Source of the DNA: Actimicrobium antarcticum
GTDB taxonomy: Bacteria > Pseudomonadota > Gammaproteobacteria > Burkholderiales > Burkholderiaceae_D
Reading direction: 5' to 3'
Assembly (NCBI RefSeq): GCF_039536745.1
Contig: NZ_BAAAZE010000001.1
Coordinates: 124,001-188,000, forward strand
DNA: 64,000 nt
The position numbers and the translations under genes were made by a program. This document shows positions 51,975 through 59,494 of the stretch, in pieces. Position 1 is the first letter of the stretch; each line of letters opens with the position of its first letter. The notes under the pieces are model-generated. The model saw only the letters and a list, made by a program, of their open reading frames with translations, made no database searches and was not told the origin of the DNA.

Positions 51975-53735
51975 ATGGCCATGACCAAAACCAGCGATCA
52001 AGACAAGAAAAACAACCCCGAAGCAACCGGGTTACGTAAAGGATTGACCAGTTACGGCGACAGCGGCTTTTCTCTATTTCTGCGCAAGGCCTTCATCAAG
52101 GGTGCCGGATACAGTGACATCGCGCTTGATCGCCCCGTGATCGGTATTGCCAACACGGGCAGTGCATTCAATCCATGTCATGGAAACATGCCGCAATTGA
52201 TCGAGGCAGTAAAACGGGGCGTGATGCTGGCGGGAGGATTGCCGATGGACTTCCCGACTATCTCTATTCATGAAAGCTTTGCCTCACCGACCTCGATGTA
52301 TCTGCGTAACCTGATGTCCATGGATACCGAGGAAATGATCCGCGCGCAGCCGATGGATGCCGTGATCCTGATTGGCGGGTGTGACAAGACCGTCCCGGCG
52401 CAATTGATGGGCGCTGCATCGGCAGGCATTCCCGCTATCCAGTTGGTAACCGGATCGATGCTGACAGGTTCCCATCGCTCCGAAAGGGTTGGCGCATGTA
52501 CCGACTGCCGCCGCTTCTGGGGAAAATATCGCGCAGATGAAATCGACCACGACGAGATCAATGCGGTCAATAGCCAGTTAGTGGCCAGCGTCGGGACGTG
52601 TTCGGTAATGGGCACCGCAAGCACAATGGCATGCGTGACCGAAGCCTTGGGAATGATGCTGCCGGGTGGTGCCTCGCCGCCAGCCGTCACCGCCGACCGC
52701 ATCCGCATCGCAGAGCGTACCGGTGCGACGGCCGTGGCGATGGCAATCAATGGACTAACGCCCGACAAGATCATGACGCCAAAAGCGTTCGAAAACGCAC
52801 TGCGTGTCTTGCTGGCGATTGGCGGTTCGACCAATGGCATCATTCATTTGACCGCGATCGCCGGACGGATGGGCATTGTTCTTGAACTCGACCGGCTCGA
52901 TGCGATTGGCCGCGAGACGCCCGTGCTCATCGACTTGAAGCCATCGGGTCAGTATTACATGGAAGATTTTCATGCATCGGGCGGCATGCATGCGCTGCTG
53001 CGTGAACTCAAACCGCTGATGCACATGGATACGCTGACCGTGACCGGCCGCACGCTAGGCGAAGAACTGGACATCGCCGGACCGGGATTCCCGCAATCCG
53101 TCATCCGGCCCTTCACGAGCCCGATCTACCCGCAGGGTGGCATCGCCGTGTTGCGCGGCAATCTTGCGCCAAGCGGCGCAATCATCAAGCAATCTGCCGC
53201 CGATGCCAATTTAATGGAGCACGAGGGCCGCGCAGTGGTCTTCGAAAACATTGAAGACATGGCGCTGCGGATCGACGATGACGCGCTAGATGTCAATGCC
53301 GACGATGTACTTGTGCTCAAGAATATCGGTCCGACCGGCGCCAGCATGCCCGAGGCGGGTTACCTGCCCATTCCTAAAAAGCTGGCACGCGCCGGCGTCA
53401 AGGATATGGTGCGGATTTCTGACGGGCGCATGAGTGGCACCGCCGGCGGCACGATCGTGCTGCACGTCACCCCGGAATCAGCGATTGGCGGGCCGCTGGC
53501 GTACGTTAAAAATGGCGATCGTATCCGCCTGTCAGTCAAGGAGCGTTCGATCAACTTGCTTGTTTCTGACGCAGAGTTGGTACAGCGCATCAGAGAAAAC
53601 CCGATTGTCCGGCCGACGGCAGAGCGTGGTTACCGCCATTTATTTCTGAAAACGGTTACTCAAGCGGACAAAGGAGTTGACTTCGACTTTTTACGACCGG
53701 TTGATGCCAAGCCGGAAAATAAACCTGAAGAATAA
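51975..53735 (+). CDS. IlvD/Edd-family sugar-acid dehydratase
   Basis: A 586-residue iron-sulfur dehydratase (ATG 51975 or 51981). Three Cys of the [2Fe-2S] cluster are in place: NPCHGN (68), GGCDKT (136) and GTCSVMGTASTM (209). GSTNGIIHLTAIAGRMGI and RISDGRMSGTAGGTIVLHVTPESA are also conserved. Length and TGSMLTGSHR...ACTDCRRFWGKY fit the pentonate/hexonate dehydratase branch (arabonate, xylonate, gluconate type) rather than the branched-chain IlvD itself. It removes water from a sugar acid to give a 2-keto-3-deoxy acid. First gene of the catabolic cluster. Confidence 0.88.
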   Translation: MAMTKTSDQDKKNNPEATGLRKGLTSYGDSGFSLFLRKAFIKGAGYSDIALDRPVIGIANTGSAFNPCHGNMPQLIEAVKRGVMLAGGLPMDFPTISIHESFASPTSMYLRNLMSMDTEEMIRAQPMDAVILIGGCDKTVPAQLMGAASAGIPAIQLVTGSMLTGSHRSERVGACTDCRRFWGKYRADEIDHDEINAVNSQLVASVGTCSVMGTASTMACVTEALGMMLPGGASPPAVTADRIRIAERTGATAVAMAINGLTPDKIMTPKAFENALRVLLAIGGSTNGIIHLTAIAGRMGIVLELDRLDAIGRETPVLIDLKPSGQYYMEDFHASGGMHALLRELKPLMHMDTLTVTGRTLGEELDIAGPGFPQSVIRPFTSPIYPQGGIAVLRGNLAPSGAIIKQSAADANLMEHEGRAVVFENIEDMALRIDDDALDVNADDVLVLKNIGPTGASMPEAGYLPIPKKLARAGVKDMVRISDGRMSGTAGGTIVLHVTPESAIGGPLAYVKNGDRIRLSVKERSINLLVSDAELVQRIRENPIVRPTAERGYRHLFLKTVTQADKGVDFDFLRPVDAKPENKPEE

Positions 53736-53781
53736 GCCAGCGGCAAAGTTCAATCCTGTATCCCACTGAAATTTATAGAAT

Positions 53782-54525
53782 ATGCAAAATAGACTTAAAC
53801 CAGAATCCCTCGACATCAAGGATATCGATACCGCATCACAAGTACGCAAAACGGTCGAAACACTGGAAGAAGATATTGCATTCGGTTATATGCATCCGCG
53901 TGAACGCTTGGTCGAAGACGAACTGCTTGAACGATTCGGTTTAAAACGTCATGTCGTACGCCAAGTACTCGCTGAGTTGGAACAGATGGGACTGGTCGAA
54001 CGGAAAAAGAACGTTGGTGCTTTGGTCAAGTCATACACCGTCAAGGAAGTGGTAGATCTCTATATCGTGCGCGATATCCTGGAAACTAACTGCGCCCGAC
54101 AAATCACCCTGCCAGTTCCACCGGAAAAACTGGTAGTACTGGAGGATATTCAACGACAGCATGACGCCGCAGTCATCGCATCAAATCTTCATGTCGCATT
54201 CCGGATGAATCTCGCTTTTCACAAAGCCTTATTCGCCTTATCTAATAATGCGGCATTAACCGAACTTATTGAACTGGCGGCACAACGTACGCACGTTATT
54301 CGTTCGTTGACAATAGTCGTTCCACAGATTCTGGAACAGTCGCGTCAGGATCATCATCAGATGATTGATGCATTACGAAACGGTAATCAGGATCGCTTGA
54401 TGGAATTATGTCGTGGCCATCTTTTACCTTCACGTGATGCTTATATCGAACAGCATCGTCGGTTGGCTTATTTCGACGAACGTGCCGGCTTGAAACCGCA
54501 ACCGGACAATTCACCCCGAAGCTGA
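53782..54525 (+). CDS. GntR-family regulator with FCD ligand domain
   Basis: A 247-residue protein. The N-terminal winged helix has VETLEEDIAFGYMHPRERLVEDELLERFGLKRHVVRQVLAELEQMGLVERKKN, standard for GntR. The C-terminal all-helical FCD domain has VDLYIVRDILETNCARQ, the metal/ligand His cluster in MNLAFHKALFALSNN and DHHQMIDALRNGN, and RGHL near the end. It probably represses the neighbouring catabolic genes until a sugar acid binds. Located 46 bases after the dehydratase in the same direction. Codons are clearly AT-richer than in the flanking regions. Confidence 0.93.
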   Translation: MQNRLKPESLDIKDIDTASQVRKTVETLEEDIAFGYMHPRERLVEDELLERFGLKRHVVRQVLAELEQMGLVERKKNVGALVKSYTVKEVVDLYIVRDILETNCARQITLPVPPEKLVVLEDIQRQHDAAVIASNLHVAFRMNLAFHKALFALSNNAALTELIELAAQRTHVIRSLTIVVPQILEQSRQDHHQMIDALRNGNQDRLMELCRGHLLPSRDAYIEQHRRLAYFDERAGLKPQPDNSPRS

Positions 54526-54592
54526 TAGTACCGAGCTAATCTTAACTTTTATCCCTGTTTCATTCACGCCATCCGAACAACGACTTTTTGCA

Positions 54593-54606
54593 AATTAGCA
54601 CTAATT
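54593..54606. promoter_or_regulatory. Palindrome AATTAG-CA-CTAATT before the amidohydrolase
   Basis: Perfect 6-bp arms around CA, ending 18 bases before the ATG at 54625 and just ahead of the ribosome-binding site (TGGAGAA). It could be a second operator for the GntR regulator, though it does not match the one at 51944. Confidence 0.4.
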
Positions 54607-54624
54607 GGCATTCTGGAGAATTAG

Positions 54625-55539
54625 ATGATCAACAGTATTGACAGACCAAACGTATTAACTCAATTTTCAGAAACTGCGGATAATAATGAGCGCTGTCTCG
54701 CGCCCTTACCAACTATTGAATCACCGTTATTTGATGTACCAATTGGATCTTGCGATACGCATGCGCATGTTGTTATCCACGACCCCGCTCATCCCATGGC
54801 GCCTAATCGCAGTTACACGCCACCATCCGCCCCTGAAGCAAGCTATCTGGCAATGTTGAATGCCATGCAGATATCACGAGGCGTGTTAATTCAGATAAGC
54901 GTCATGGGTACTGACAATAGTTATATGTTGGCAGTATTGCGTAATAATCCCGATCGACTCCGCGGGGTTGCGGTAGTTGATACCGGTATTACCGATAAAG
55001 AATTACTTGAAATGCACGAAGCTGGTGTGCGTGGTTTACGTATCAATACACTCTTCGGTGGTGGCATCAATTTCGATGCACTGGAAAAACTTGCCCCCAG
55101 AGTGGAAGAACTTGGATGGAATATGCAGTTTCTGATGGATGCGCGTCAGTTACCGGAATTGATGCCCCGAATGCGTGCCCTGTCATGTACATGTGTAATC
55201 GACCATATGGGACATATGCCCATGCCCGTTAGTTTGAATGCGCCTGGAACTCAGGCACTTTTCAGCTTGATAAAAGACAATGGCTTTTGGGTAAAATTAT
55301 CCGGCGCTTATCGAATGTCAGAACATTATCCTGAATTTTCGGATGTCACGCCATTGGCCAAGGCATTGATTGATCTTGCACCGGATCGCATGGTGTGGGG
55401 AAGTGATTGGCCACACGTTGCCATCAAACGCATGCCAAATACCGGAGATATGCTGAACCTCTTGCAAACATGGGCCCCAGATGAAAAAGTGAGAAATAAA
55501 ATTTTAGTAGACAACCCCGCATCTTTATATGGATTTTAA
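54625..55539 (+). CDS. Amidohydrolase-2 family lactonase/isomerase-like
   Basis: A 304-residue TIM-barrel hydrolase with TGGAGAA before the ATG. The metal/substrate motifs are CDTHAHV near residue 45, GVRGLRINTLFGGG, CVIDHMGHM, VKLSGAYRMSE and MVWGSDWPH. These fit the group containing 2-pyrone-4,6-dicarboxylate lactonase, 4-sulfomuconolactone hydrolase and D-galactarolactone isomerase. Next to a sugar-acid dehydratase, a sugar-acid lactone substrate is the simplest reading (inference). An unusually long N-terminal tail (about 38 residues) precedes the barrel. Confidence 0.87.
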   Translation: MINSIDRPNVLTQFSETADNNERCLAPLPTIESPLFDVPIGSCDTHAHVVIHDPAHPMAPNRSYTPPSAPEASYLAMLNAMQISRGVLIQISVMGTDNSYMLAVLRNNPDRLRGVAVVDTGITDKELLEMHEAGVRGLRINTLFGGGINFDALEKLAPRVEELGWNMQFLMDARQLPELMPRMRALSCTCVIDHMGHMPMPVSLNAPGTQALFSLIKDNGFWVKLSGAYRMSEHYPEFSDVTPLAKALIDLAPDRMVWGSDWPHVAIKRMPNTGDMLNLLQTWAPDEKVRNKILVDNPASLYGF

Positions 55540-55582
55540 TTATTAAATCACTTTAAAAATTAAACCCATACCTCTCCTTTTG

Positions 55583-55618
55583 AATATTTATTGAATGTTT
55601 CAGACATTAATAAATATT
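55583..55618. repeat. 15-bp AT-rich hairpin between amidohydrolase and MFS genes
   Basis: AATATTTATT (55583-55592), a bulged G, AATGT, loop TTCAG, ACATT, AATAAATATT (55609-55618): 15 pairs with one bulge. It is 44 bases after the amidohydrolase stop and 58 bases before the MFS start. No T-run follows, so it is not a typical terminator. It may be an RNA processing or stability element, or a regulator site. Confidence 0.65.
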
Positions 55619-55675
55619 TAGATGCTTGCAATTAAATAAAGAAATATACAATTAAAATAATATACTGGAGATAAT

Positions 55676-56932
55676 ATGAGTTGGTATTCAGATCTAAATC
55701 GTACGGAAAAACGGACTTTTATTGCAGCCTTCGGAGGATGGGCATTAGATGCACTAGACTTCATGGTATTCACTTTTGTAATTGCCACATTGATGCACCT
55801 GTGGGGAATTAGCAAAGCAGAGGCCGGAATGCTTGGCACCGTGACGCTATTATTTTCAGCGATTGGCGGCTGGTGCGCAGGGATACTTGCAGATCGTTAT
55901 GGCCGCGTAAAAGTCTTACAGATCACCATTATCTGGTTCACGGTCTGTACCGTATTAATCGGATTTGCACAAAATGTTGAACAAATCTTTGTGTTGCGTG
56001 CTCTTCAAGGATTAGGTTTTGGCGGTGAATGGGCAGTCGGTTCTGTATTGATGGGAGAAATAATCCGCTCCGAGCATCGCGGAAAAGCCGTCGGTACCGT
56101 GCAAAGCGGATGGGCCGTTGGCTGGGGAATTGCGGCCTTGCTGTACACGGCGGCATTTTCATTTTTGCCCGAAAATTACGCATGGCGCGCTATGTTCTGG
56201 GTAGGTGTCATTCCTGCGCTGTTGGTCGTCTATATTCGAAAGCATGTTCCGGAGCCTGAAGTATTCAAGAAAACTCAGGCAAGCCAGGCCAAATCTGCTA
56301 ACAAAATATCAGCATGGGCAATATTTTCTCCAAAAATGATAAAAACCACCCTACTGGCCGCCATTTTATGTAGCGGTATTCAAGGTGGCTATTATGCAAT
56401 TACCACTTGGCTTCCCACTTTCTTGAAAACAGAACGCCATTTATCAGTGATCGGCACTGGGGGATATTTGATTGTCATTATTACAGGCTCCTTCATTGGT
56501 TACCTGATCGGCGCGTATCTGACGGATCGTATTGGCCGGAGAGCTAATATTCTGGTATTTACTTTACTTTCAGGTATCAGTGTCTATCTCTACACGCAGA
56601 TTGAATTAACAAATACCCAGATGTTGTTTATGGGTTTTCCACTTGGCATTGCTGCGTCTGGGATTTTTAGCGGCGTTGGCGCCTATCTGACCGAATTATT
56701 CCCGACAGCGATTCGCGCCACAGGACAAGGATTTGCCTATAATTTTGGACGAGGGGTTGGCGCTTTATTTCCCACCTTGGTCGGATATATCAGCCAATCG
56801 CATAACCTTGCTTATGCGATCGGATTATTCGCCGGCAGTGCCTATATCGTTGTTTTCTTTACTGCACTTTTATTGCCGGAAACGAAAGGGCGACATCTGG
56901 ATTGGGGCGATGACTTGTTTAAAAAGGAATAA
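55676..56932 (+). CDS. MFS transporter, sugar-acid/aromatic-acid type
   Basis: A 418-residue inner-membrane protein with 12 helices and ACTGGAGATAAT before the ATG. RTFIAAFGGWALDALDFMVFTFVIATL (Asp-rich helix 1), GWCAGILADRYGRVKVL (loop 2-3 motif), GGEWAVGSVLMGE (motif of the aromatic-acid and sialate porter groups) and YLTDRIGRRANILV are seen. In this operon it should import the sugar acid or lactone used by the dehydratase and amidohydrolase. The sequence is AT-rich like its neighbours. Confidence 0.9.
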   Translation: MSWYSDLNRTEKRTFIAAFGGWALDALDFMVFTFVIATLMHLWGISKAEAGMLGTVTLLFSAIGGWCAGILADRYGRVKVLQITIIWFTVCTVLIGFAQNVEQIFVLRALQGLGFGGEWAVGSVLMGEIIRSEHRGKAVGTVQSGWAVGWGIAALLYTAAFSFLPENYAWRAMFWVGVIPALLVVYIRKHVPEPEVFKKTQASQAKSANKISAWAIFSPKMIKTTLLAAILCSGIQGGYYAITTWLPTFLKTERHLSVIGTGGYLIVIITGSFIGYLIGAYLTDRIGRRANILVFTLLSGISVYLYTQIELTNTQMLFMGFPLGIAASGIFSGVGAYLTELFPTAIRATGQGFAYNFGRGVGALFPTLVGYISQSHNLAYAIGLFAGSAYIVVFFTALLLPETKGRHLDWGDDLFKKE

Positions 56933-57082
56933 TTTTAAATTCTATACGCAATTGTTATTTTTACGTAATTGAACTTCAATAAGCTGCCCGTCAATCCGCA
57001 CGATGGCAGCTTATTGATATATTGATATAGCGGTCTCGCTGCGTGTTACACGAACTATTCAATACCGGATTTTGGAGAAGTC

Positions 57083-58207
57083 ATGGATCGTGTCGACTGT
57101 ATCGTCATCGGTGCCGGCGTAATTGGACTGGCCATTGCGCGTGCAATGGCCATGGCCGGACGCGATGTCATCATTATTGAAGCCGAGAACGACATTGGCA
57201 GCGGTACCAGTTCTCGCAACAGCGAAGTCGTTCATGCAGGTATTTATTACCCGCCCACATCGTTAAAAGCGCGATTTTGTGTGGAAGGTCGCGAGCGTCT
57301 TTATCGCTACTGTGAACAGCATGCGATTGCCCACCAGCGCTGCGGCAAACTCATCGTTGCCACAAATAGCGCACAGCATGCAGGCCTTGCTCGCATCGCC
57401 GCGCGTGCTCAGGCCAACGGCGTCGGGGAGGTGCAGCACTTGAGCGGCGCAGAGGCACAAAGCATGGAACCGCAACTTCACTGCACCGCAGCACTATTCT
57501 CCCCTTCGACCGGCATCATCGACAGCCACGGATTAATGACGCAGCTATTAGCGGATGCCGAAGCAGCAGGCGCATCGATTGCCTTTCAAAGCGAAGTCGT
57601 TGCTGCCCGTGTCGGTGCCGGTGAACTTGTTCTGGACGTGGTGACACGTGACGGCGAAGCCTTGAGCCTGCTAGCCAGCCTGGTCATCAACGCGGCAGGA
57701 TTGGCCGCGCCACGCATCGCGCGCCATTTCGAGGGACTGCCGGAACACTTTGTCCCGACGGCTTTTTACTCCAAGGGCAATTATTTTTCGCTTGCGGCCA
57801 AAGCGCCCTTTTCGACGTTGATCTATCCGCTGCCGGAAGCCGGTGGCTTGGGCGTACATCTGACGCTCGACATGGCCGGTCAGGCACGCTTCGGGCCGGA
57901 TGTCGAATGGCTGGATATTGCCGACGACAGGGAAATTGATTTTTCGGTCGACAGTCATCGTGCCGACGGTTTCTATGCCTCGATCCGGCATTACTGGCCA
58001 GCCTTGGCGGATGGCACGCTGCAGCCGAGTTATGCCGGCGTACGTCCGAAGCTGACGAACGGAAAAGATGACGTGGATTTTTGCATTCAAGGCCCGGGCA
58101 CGCACGGTGTTTCCGGCTTGATCAATCTGTTTGGCATCGAATCCCCCGGACTGACCGCATCGCTGGCCATCGCCGCGCATGTGTGCAATCTGTCTGGCGT
58201 GGTCTGA
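57083..58207 (+). CDS. FAD-dependent oxidoreductase, L-2-hydroxyglutarate-oxidase-like
   Basis: A 374-residue DAO-family flavoprotein with TTTGGAGAAG before the ATG. CIVIGAGVIGLAIARAMAMAG is the FAD-binding GxGxxG, followed by E in IIEAENDIGSGTSSRNSEVVHAGIYYP, and LINLFGIESPGLTASLAIAAHV at the C-terminus. The NSEVVHAGIYYPP segment is typical of LhgO-like L-2-hydroxyacid oxidases. Base composition returns to the GC-rich norm here, so it may not belong to the same import as the preceding genes, though it could oxidise a hydroxy-acid intermediate. Confidence 0.88.
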   Translation: MDRVDCIVIGAGVIGLAIARAMAMAGRDVIIIEAENDIGSGTSSRNSEVVHAGIYYPPTSLKARFCVEGRERLYRYCEQHAIAHQRCGKLIVATNSAQHAGLARIAARAQANGVGEVQHLSGAEAQSMEPQLHCTAALFSPSTGIIDSHGLMTQLLADAEAAGASIAFQSEVVAARVGAGELVLDVVTRDGEALSLLASLVINAAGLAAPRIARHFEGLPEHFVPTAFYSKGNYFSLAAKAPFSTLIYPLPEAGGLGVHLTLDMAGQARFGPDVEWLDIADDREIDFSVDSHRADGFYASIRHYWPALADGTLQPSYAGVRPKLTNGKDDVDFCIQGPGTHGVSGLINLFGIESPGLTASLAIAAHVCNLSGVV

Positions 58208-58333
58208 ACCCGACCGGCAAGGGAGCGCGGCAGGCCGGAGGTAAAATCGTCGCGCGCGCAAACAGGCCTACCGACTGGCTGCAGATTGCTATTCACAGAC
58301 CAGGTGATAGCCGTTACTTCGACGATTCACACC

Positions 58334-58580
58334 ATGCAGGTACTCATTGCCGGCGGCGGTCTAGCCGGCATTCCCTACTTGTTGCTGGAGACGCAGGCGC
58401 GTTTAGGTGGCCGCATTTTCTCGCAGCCAGTGGCGGCCGATGCCGGATTCGGCGTCGATCTGTGGCCGACATGGTTCTGGCCACATCAGCAGCGCATGCT
58501 ACGGCTGTGCGCCGAACTGTGGGGGGGCGGCGCAAAACTTGGACTGGTTATACCCAAATAGCAATGTCTGGCTGGACATT
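58334..58580 (+). pseudogene. Remnant of a FAD-dependent amine-oxidase-like gene
   Basis: ATG 58334 gives VLIAGGGLAG, then jumps to PYLLLETQARLGGRIFSQPV, missing about 17-20 residues that normally link the glycine loop to the ExxxRxGGR motif. GVDLWPTWFWPHQQRMLRLC follows, typical of flavin monoamine oxidase-like proteins (GVDLGPTWFWPHQ). After a run of seven G (around 58520) the frame shifts and stops at 58559-58561. So it has an internal deletion plus a frameshift and lacks most of a 350-450 residue enzyme. Confidence 0.65.
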
Positions 58581-58680
58581 TGAATCTCGCCCTAACAGTA
58601 TCGGGGCCGGAGTGCACCAATGCAAATGATCAGGCATGTAAGGCTTGTGCCACCCGCTACACTTAAACGACGTCCAGCTA

Positions 58681-58727
58681 GAGACTTTAGCAGTCTTGGG
58701 AGTTTCCCCAGAGACTCCATTAGTCTT
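58681..58727. repeat. Two tandem AGACT-N5-AGTCT inverted repeats, 30-bp period
   Basis: AGACTTTAGCAGTCT (58682-58696) and AGACTCCATTAGTCT (58712-58726), each a perfect 5-bp inverted repeat around 5 bases, spaced 30 bases (about three helical turns). Both continue TTGG. The surrounding 58581-58902 holds only a 33-codon minus frame (58748-58849) that I do not recognise. The pair has operator character, but the nearest genes both end toward it. Confidence 0.5.
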
Positions 58728-58902
58728 GGTGATTGATGTGATTGTCGTTATTTGCCCTGATCGGCCAGAGTGTGGTGACGGTTCATCATCGTGAAAATCA
58801 GACTGCGTACCGCGTCATTGATCATTTCATTGCAGCAGGAAAAAGACATGGGCTTGTCTGCGGTTGAAATTGTCGTTGAGTCGGCGCTTAGTCACCACTT
58901 AA

Positions 58903-59370
58903 TCATAGGCCGTGACCCGTTAAAACGTGTGCTCGGCTAGCTCGCCACAAGGCGAGCAGCGGGACGACGATCCACTGCGCCAACGGTGCCAGTCCCACAT
59001 CGATCCATCCAACGATCGGCATCCAGTAGGAGTAATTCCAACTTCCCTGCGCCAAATTGATGCGTTCACTGAACACGGTGTAGGCCAGCGTGAGTAGCAC
59101 CGTGATGATGGCGATCGTCGTCTGCGGCCAATTGGCAGGTTTGCCCGCTCGCACCAACATCAAGGAGATGACCATGGCTGCCATTCCAATCATGGCATCG
59201 CCCACGGTGCAGTGCGCCACAGCGAAAACAATCGATTGCCACGGAGAGGTCGTCCAAATGGTGTACAGAGGCAATTGCAGTATTTCCCACGCTAAACTAA
59301 ACAATGCCAGGCGCGGCAGATATTGACGAAAAATGACTGTCCAGGATTCTCGATGCGCGGCCCAGTTCAT
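58903..59370 (-). CDS. Polytopic membrane protein of unknown function
   Basis: A 155-residue protein with four hydrophobic helices. LALFSLAWEILQLPLYTIW, SIVFAVAHCTVGDAMIGMAAM and FSERINLAQGSWNYSYWMPIVGWIDVGLAPLAQW contain conserved-looking Glu, His and Asp within or near helices. Similar proteins are found beside metal or respiratory genes, but I know no function. It lies 124 bases after the copper ATPase in the same direction. Confidence 0.7.
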   Translation of the reverse strand: MNWAAHRESWTVIFRQYLPRLALFSLAWEILQLPLYTIWTTSPWQSIVFAVAHCTVGDAMIGMAAMVISLMLVRAGKPANWPQTTIAIITVLLTLAYTVFSERINLAQGSWNYSYWMPIVGWIDVGLAPLAQWIVVPLLALWRASRAHVLTGHGL

Positions 59371-59494
59371 GCTGTTTCCTGTTTTCTATTTTGACTGCCA
59401 GAAAAAACGAATTGAATAGACGTTGAACAGCTCAGTACCCCAGCCCTTTCGGCTGCTCGTCGCCGACCCGCGGCTGACTCAGACGCACCATGCG

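Noticed and set aside
58748..58849. 33-codon minus-strand frame beginning MSFSCCNEMIND
   Set aside because: Too short and without any family I recognise; kept only as a note in the tandem-repeat entry.
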